From the NCBI GenBank assembly GCA_003529325.1, contig DPVW01000174.1, positions 1 to 9,416 of the forward strand: DNA of 9,416 bases. Reading direction: 5' to 3'. The position numbers and the translations under genes were made by a program. A model generated the notes under the pieces. It made no database searches, was not told where the DNA came from, and saw nothing but the letters and a program-made list of their open reading frames with translations. Source of the DNA: Candidatus Latescibacterota bacterium (GTDB lineage: Bacteria; Latescibacterota; UBA2968; UBA8231). Shown here piece after piece: positions 7,289 to 9,416 of this stretch (position 1 is its first letter; every line of letters starts with the position of its first letter).

Positions 7289-8263
7289 TTAACCGGTGGG
7301 CGTCGCCGACCAACGTGTCGCGATGACGGCATCGACGAAGATCTGCCCCAGATGCGAGGTGATGCAGGGGATCGCGATGAGGCCCTTCACATCCGCTGAC
7401 AAAGCGCTGTCCGGAATCAACGCCAGGACCGTGAGGGCCACGGGCAGCGTCTTCTGACTGGCCATCAGAACCACGGCCTTGCGCTGTGCCAGCTCGAGCC
7501 GCAGCAATTTGGTTACAACAGTGTTGAGCAGCAGGAATGTGGCGTGTACGACGAGTCCCGCCACCACGAGTATGAGCAGGTTGCTGACGGCGACCGTGGC
7601 GAGGCGATCGGACGATTCGGAAAACTTCATCCACGGAATACTTATCAGCGCCAGGTTGCTGAGCAAGATGATGCGCGTCCGATTTTTGTCGATCCAGCTC
7701 AGCAGATGACAGCGCAGCCAGCGACCTACGAGCAGGGGCAACAGGATCGATAAGCAGAGTTTTCCCAGCAGGTCCCATGCCGACAATTCGACCTGGCCCA
7801 ATGTGCCGAGCACGGCAACGAGCACGAAGGGAATGGTGAAGATACCGGCAAGGTTGGTGACCACCGTGAGCAACAGGGCAAGAGCGGCGTTGCCCTTGGC
7901 CTGCGTCGTCAGAGCAATCCCGGAGGACAGCGTCGTCGGCATGCAGACGAACAGGGCCAGACCCAACTGAAAAGTTGGCTCCATCGGTACATGAAAGGCG
8001 AGTATGCCACCGACGACGGGGGTAACGAAGAGGATGGACAGGACACCCCAGGTGGTTGCCCGCCAAGCGCGGAAAGCGGCGCGAATTTCGTCGGTGCGCA
8101 GCAGCAGACCGGCGCAGACGAAGATGGCGCTGACGGCGATGTATTGCGTCGGTAGCTGGCCCATGGCACGACCGGGCGAAGGCCACACGAGACCCACGAC
8201 GGCCACACTCAGCAGGCCGACGGGTAACAACTGCCGGCGCAGAAAGTCGAGGACTGACGTCAT
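7289..8263 (-). CDS. SBF-like transporter of the bile acid:sodium symporter superfamily (YfeH/SLC10A7-type)
   Basis: A 324-residue, strongly hydrophobic membrane protein with about ten predicted helices, the usual size and layout for SBF-like proteins. Recognisable motifs are FVCMPTTLSSGIALTTQAKGN (positions 105-125, unwound helix region of the first repeat) and MASQKTLPVAL (267-277, equivalent crossing in the second repeat). The S-Q-K-T-L-P form is typical of the YfeH/SLC10A7 branch rather than of ileal bile-acid carriers or arsenite exporters. The start ATG at 8263 is preceded by AGGA about nine bases upstream. The family moves organic anions, often with sodium, but substrates of this branch are poorly defined. 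It sits 48 bases upstream of the sulfatase on the same strand, so uptake of a sulfated organic anion is a reasonable but untested idea. A longer reading frame on the same strand (to 8438) is a different-frame shadow of this gene. Confidence 0.92.
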   Translation of the reverse strand: MTSVLDFLRRQLLPVGLLSVAVVGLVWPSPGRAMGQLPTQYIAVSAIFVCAGLLLRTDEIRAAFRAWRATTWGVLSILFVTPVVGGILAFHVPMEPTFQLGLALFVCMPTTLSSGIALTTQAKGNAALALLLTVVTNLAGIFTIPFVLVAVLGTLGQVELSAWDLLGKLCLSILLPLLVGRWLRCHLLSWIDKNRTRIILLSNLALISIPWMKFSESSDRLATVAVSNLLILVVAGLVVHATFLLLNTVVTKLLRLELAQRKAVVLMASQKTLPVALTVLALIPDSALSADVKGLIAIPCITSHLGQIFVDAVIATRWSATPTG

Positions 8264-8301
8264 GGTCTAGTGTCCTGTCGCAGAGATAAGTTGACAAATT
8301 C

Positions 8302-8337
8302 GGGTGCCGAGACGCCCGGGGCACCCACCGCAGGTGG
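8302..8337. repeat. Two overlapping hairpins sharing two bases
   Basis: Arms GGGTGCC (8302-8308) and GGCACCC (8320-8326) form a perfect 7-bp stem with an 11-base loop containing CCCGGG. CCACC (8325-8329) and GGTGG (8333-8337) form a second 5-bp stem with a 3-base loop. They share bases 8325-8326, so in RNA they cannot both form fully. This lies in the expected leader of the transporter gene. No T-tract follows either stem. Confidence 0.5.
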
Positions 8338-8373
8338 ACGGTACAAGGCGCGCGATCGATGTGGGTTAGTGGA

Positions 8374-8384
8374 CCCTCAGAGGG
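8374..8384. repeat. Odd palindrome CCCTC-A-GAGGG
   Basis: A perfect 5-base dyad around one central base. The symmetry and size would suit a half of an operator for a dimeric regulator such as the adjacent DtxR-like protein, but the sequence is unlike known iron or manganese boxes. It could equally be part of a dispersed repeat. Confidence 0.3.
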
Positions 8385-8409
8385 AGCGCAACGCAGTGAG
8401 CACGGATGG

Positions 8410-8442
8410 CTCGGTGCCCGATCTACAACGCGTGCCACCGAG
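8410..8442. repeat. Inverted repeat CTCGGTG/CACCGAG
   Basis: Perfect 7-bp arms at 8410-8416 and 8436-8442 are separated by 19 bases. It lies about 40 bases after the end of the regulator gene on the minus strand. There is no T-run, so it is not a standard intrinsic terminator. Confidence 0.4.
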
Positions 8443-8480
8443 ATGCGGTCAGTAGCTCTCCAAGTGGGCGCCTGTGCGAG

Positions 8481-9035
8481 TCAGTGGCCGTGCAACTCCG
8501 AAAGTTGTGGCTGCAGGAAACAGACCTCGTCGCATAGCAGGCAGTTGGACACGTCCTTCTTGCACTCTACCTCGGCTCCGGCCAGCGCCTTGTGGAAAGC
8601 GGCGAGGAAGTCGGTCGCCACCTGGTCTTCAGAAAACAGGAATCGCAGAAAGCCGACAAGACGGCCGCGGGCTTCTGAACTGACGAGGTGCTCCACCTTG
8701 CAGGCGTCGATGTTGGCATCGTCGTCGTCCATGCCCAGCGCATCGGAGAGAAACTTCTTGACGGTCAACCGCGTCGCCTCCGTCTCCCACACGACTTGCA
8801 GACCGCGATCGGTCAACTCCAGGAAACGGTTATGATCCTCCTGGATGTACCCCCGTTCCTTGAGGTGCTTGGCCGCCGACGACACACTCCCTTTGGTGAT
8901 CTTGAGATGTTGGGCAATGTCGGAGACACGGGCATAACCGTGGCGCTGGCGCAGTTCATGTACCGCCATGAGATGATGGGCTGCCGAGTGAGTGAGTTCA
9001 TTTTCATCGAAGTGTTTCCAGACGTCCTCGAACAT
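8481..9035 (-). CDS. DtxR/MntR-type metal-dependent transcriptional regulator with cysteine-rich C-terminus
   Basis: A 184-residue DNA-binding regulator. Residues about 14-75 form the DtxR/MntR winged helix: GYARVSDIAQHLKITKGSVS (33-52) closely follows MntR, then the wing ELTDRGLQVV (73-82). The dimerisation domain has DACKVEHLVS (110-119), with Cys112, Glu115 and His116 matching DtxR Cys102/Glu105/His106 (MntR E99/E102/H103). The other expected ligands look changed: the wing-following His (DtxR His79, MntR His77) aligns with Arg89, and the N-terminal Asp of MntR aligns near His20/His21. The tail carries Cys158, 165, 168 and 172 (C-x6-C-x2-C-x3-C) and ends HGH, which is not in classical DtxR or MntR and could hold zinc or an iron-sulfur cluster. 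The ATG has GAGAAG at close range and lies 9 bases after the SUMF1-like gene. Likely targets include its own operon or the transporter unit downstream. Confidence 0.9.
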   Translation of the reverse strand: MFEDVWKHFDENELTHSAAHHLMAVHELRQRHGYARVSDIAQHLKITKGSVSSAAKHLKERGYIQEDHNRFLELTDRGLQVVWETEATRLTVKKFLSDALGMDDDDANIDACKVEHLVSSEARGRLVGFLRFLFSEDQVATDFLAAFHKALAGAEVECKKDVSNCLLCDEVCFLQPQLSELHGH

Positions 9036-9044
9036 GATTTCTTC

Positions 9045-9416
9045 TCACTCGCTTGACGAGAGTGCCAGGCGAAAGCCGACGTTCTCGCGGGTATGTGTCT
9101 CCGGGGCGCTGGACCGGGGCGTGGTGCGCACATTCGGCCGCGTCTCGGAAAAAAAACCGCCGCGAATCACGCGCTCCTGGCCACCTTCGGGCCCACGTGG
9201 ATTGGCGCTCGGACTGTACTTGTAATAATCCTCGTCGAAGTAATCTTCATTCCACTCGTAGACTTTGCCCGACATGTCCCACACACCGTATGAACTGCGC
9301 CCCAGGGCCGCAATCTCGATCATTCGGCGTTTGTTGGCTTCGGGCAGCAGGTCTTTGCGCCGTACTTCGAAGTCTTCCAGCTGCTGCTCCTGATCCTCGG
9401 CGCTGCTTTTGGTCTT
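9045..9416 (-). CDS. SUMF1/FGE-like domain protein, C-terminal fragment (5' end outside the window)
   Basis: The frame is open to the window edge; 123 residues are visible. An ATG at 9323 is internal, because conserved-looking sequence continues upstream. SUMF1-family signatures are YGVWDMSGKVYEWNEDYF, DYYKYSPSANPRGPEGGQ, RVIRGGFFS and NVGFRLA, corresponding to the last part of formylglycine-generating enzymes, EgtB and PvdO relatives. No cysteine occurs in the visible part; true aerobic FGE has its two catalytic cysteines between the R-G-G and G-F-R motifs, so this is probably not an active FGE of that type. The roughly 30 residues before the YGVWDM motif are highly charged and helical (Glu/Gln/Lys-rich), where family members normally have a Gly/Pro-rich loop. 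It ends 9 bases before the DtxR-like regulator and is likely co-transcribed with it. Role unknown; ligand-binding or non-heme-iron relatives are options. Confidence 0.85.
   Translation of the reverse strand, partial: KTKSSAEDQEQQLEDFEVRRKDLLPEANKRRMIEIAALGRSSYGVWDMSGKVYEWNEDYFDEDYYKYSPSANPRGPEGGQERVIRGGFFSETRPNVRTTPRSSAPETHTRENVGFRLALSSSE

Larger units (their letters stand above)
8264..8480. other. 217-base intergenic region between regulator and transporter, rich in short dyads
   Basis: No convincing protein is encoded here. The region lies upstream of the transporter and downstream of the DtxR-like regulator, so it should hold the promoter and leader of the transporter-sulfatase unit and any regulator operator. 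It contains two mutually exclusive hairpins (8302-8337), an odd 11-base palindrome (8374-8384) and a further 7-bp dyad (8410-8442). On the minus strand, TTGTCA (8297-8292) could be a -35 box, but the hexamer 17 bases on, GACACT, matches only half of a -10 consensus. No classical DtxR iron box (TTAGGTTAG half-sites) was found. The dyad density could also reflect a dispersed repeat of the REP or MITE kind. Confidence 0.55.

Noticed and set aside
8291..8320. Plus-strand promoter with a perfect TTGACA at 8291-8296
   Set aside because: The sequence 16-18 bases downstream is GC-rich with no -10-like hexamer, and no plus-strand gene follows.
7227..8438. 403-residue minus-strand reading frame overlapping the transporter
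   Set aside because: It is a high-GC shadow frame rich in Arg, Pro and His with no recognisable motif; the transporter frame explains the region.

Overview
This 9.4-kb window is a densely coded, GC-rich bacterial segment with little intergenic DNA, and several of its starts are GTG or TTG. It holds four genes on the plus strand (1-4915) that converge on five genes on the minus strand (4950-9416). Both outermost genes are cut by the window edge. The mix of families (an MlrC-type M81 protein, several Gfo/Idh/MocA proteins, a sulfatase and a SUMF1-domain protein) is typical of environmental heterotrophs such as Planctomycetota, Verrucomicrobiota, Poribacteria or Latescibacterota lineages. The window has no rRNA or other phylogenetic marker, so this placement is a weak inference.

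Plus strand: an M81/MlrC-family metallohydrolase missing only its extreme N-terminus (1-1479) overlaps by 4 bases a Gfo/Idh/MocA oxidoreductase (1476-2576). A second Gfo/Idh/MocA oxidoreductase (2587-3591) follows after 10 bases. After a 127-base gap comes an unrecognised protein (3719-4915) with the outline of a Gfo/Idh/MocA protein but without its glycine-rich nucleotide motif. The first three are almost certainly one operon. A likely theme is stepwise catabolism of a small amide, peptide or sugar-like compound: hydrolysis by the M81 enzyme, then NAD(P)-dependent redox steps. The substrate cannot be read from the sequence.

Minus strand, in transcription order: a SUMF1/FGE-like C-terminal fragment (9416-9045) and, 9 bases later, a DtxR/MntR-type metalloregulator (9035-8481) with an unusual four-cysteine tail. 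A 217-base intergenic region full of short dyads follows. Then come a YfeH/SLC10A7-like transporter (8263-7289), a Cys-type sulfatase with no signal peptide (7240-5744) and a spermidine-synthase-like Rossmann methyltransferase-fold protein (5744-4950) whose start overlaps the sulfatase stop by one base. The last three look like one transcription unit, possibly importing and desulfating an organic anion in the cytoplasm.

The convergent junction (4916-4949) is 34 bases long and shows no clear terminator. I saw no tRNA, rRNA, CRISPR array, intact insertion sequence or phage gene. The most unusual points are the cysteine-tailed DtxR-like regulator, the degenerate third Gfo-like protein, the transporter-sulfatase-methyltransferase set, and the dyad-rich region at 8264-8480.
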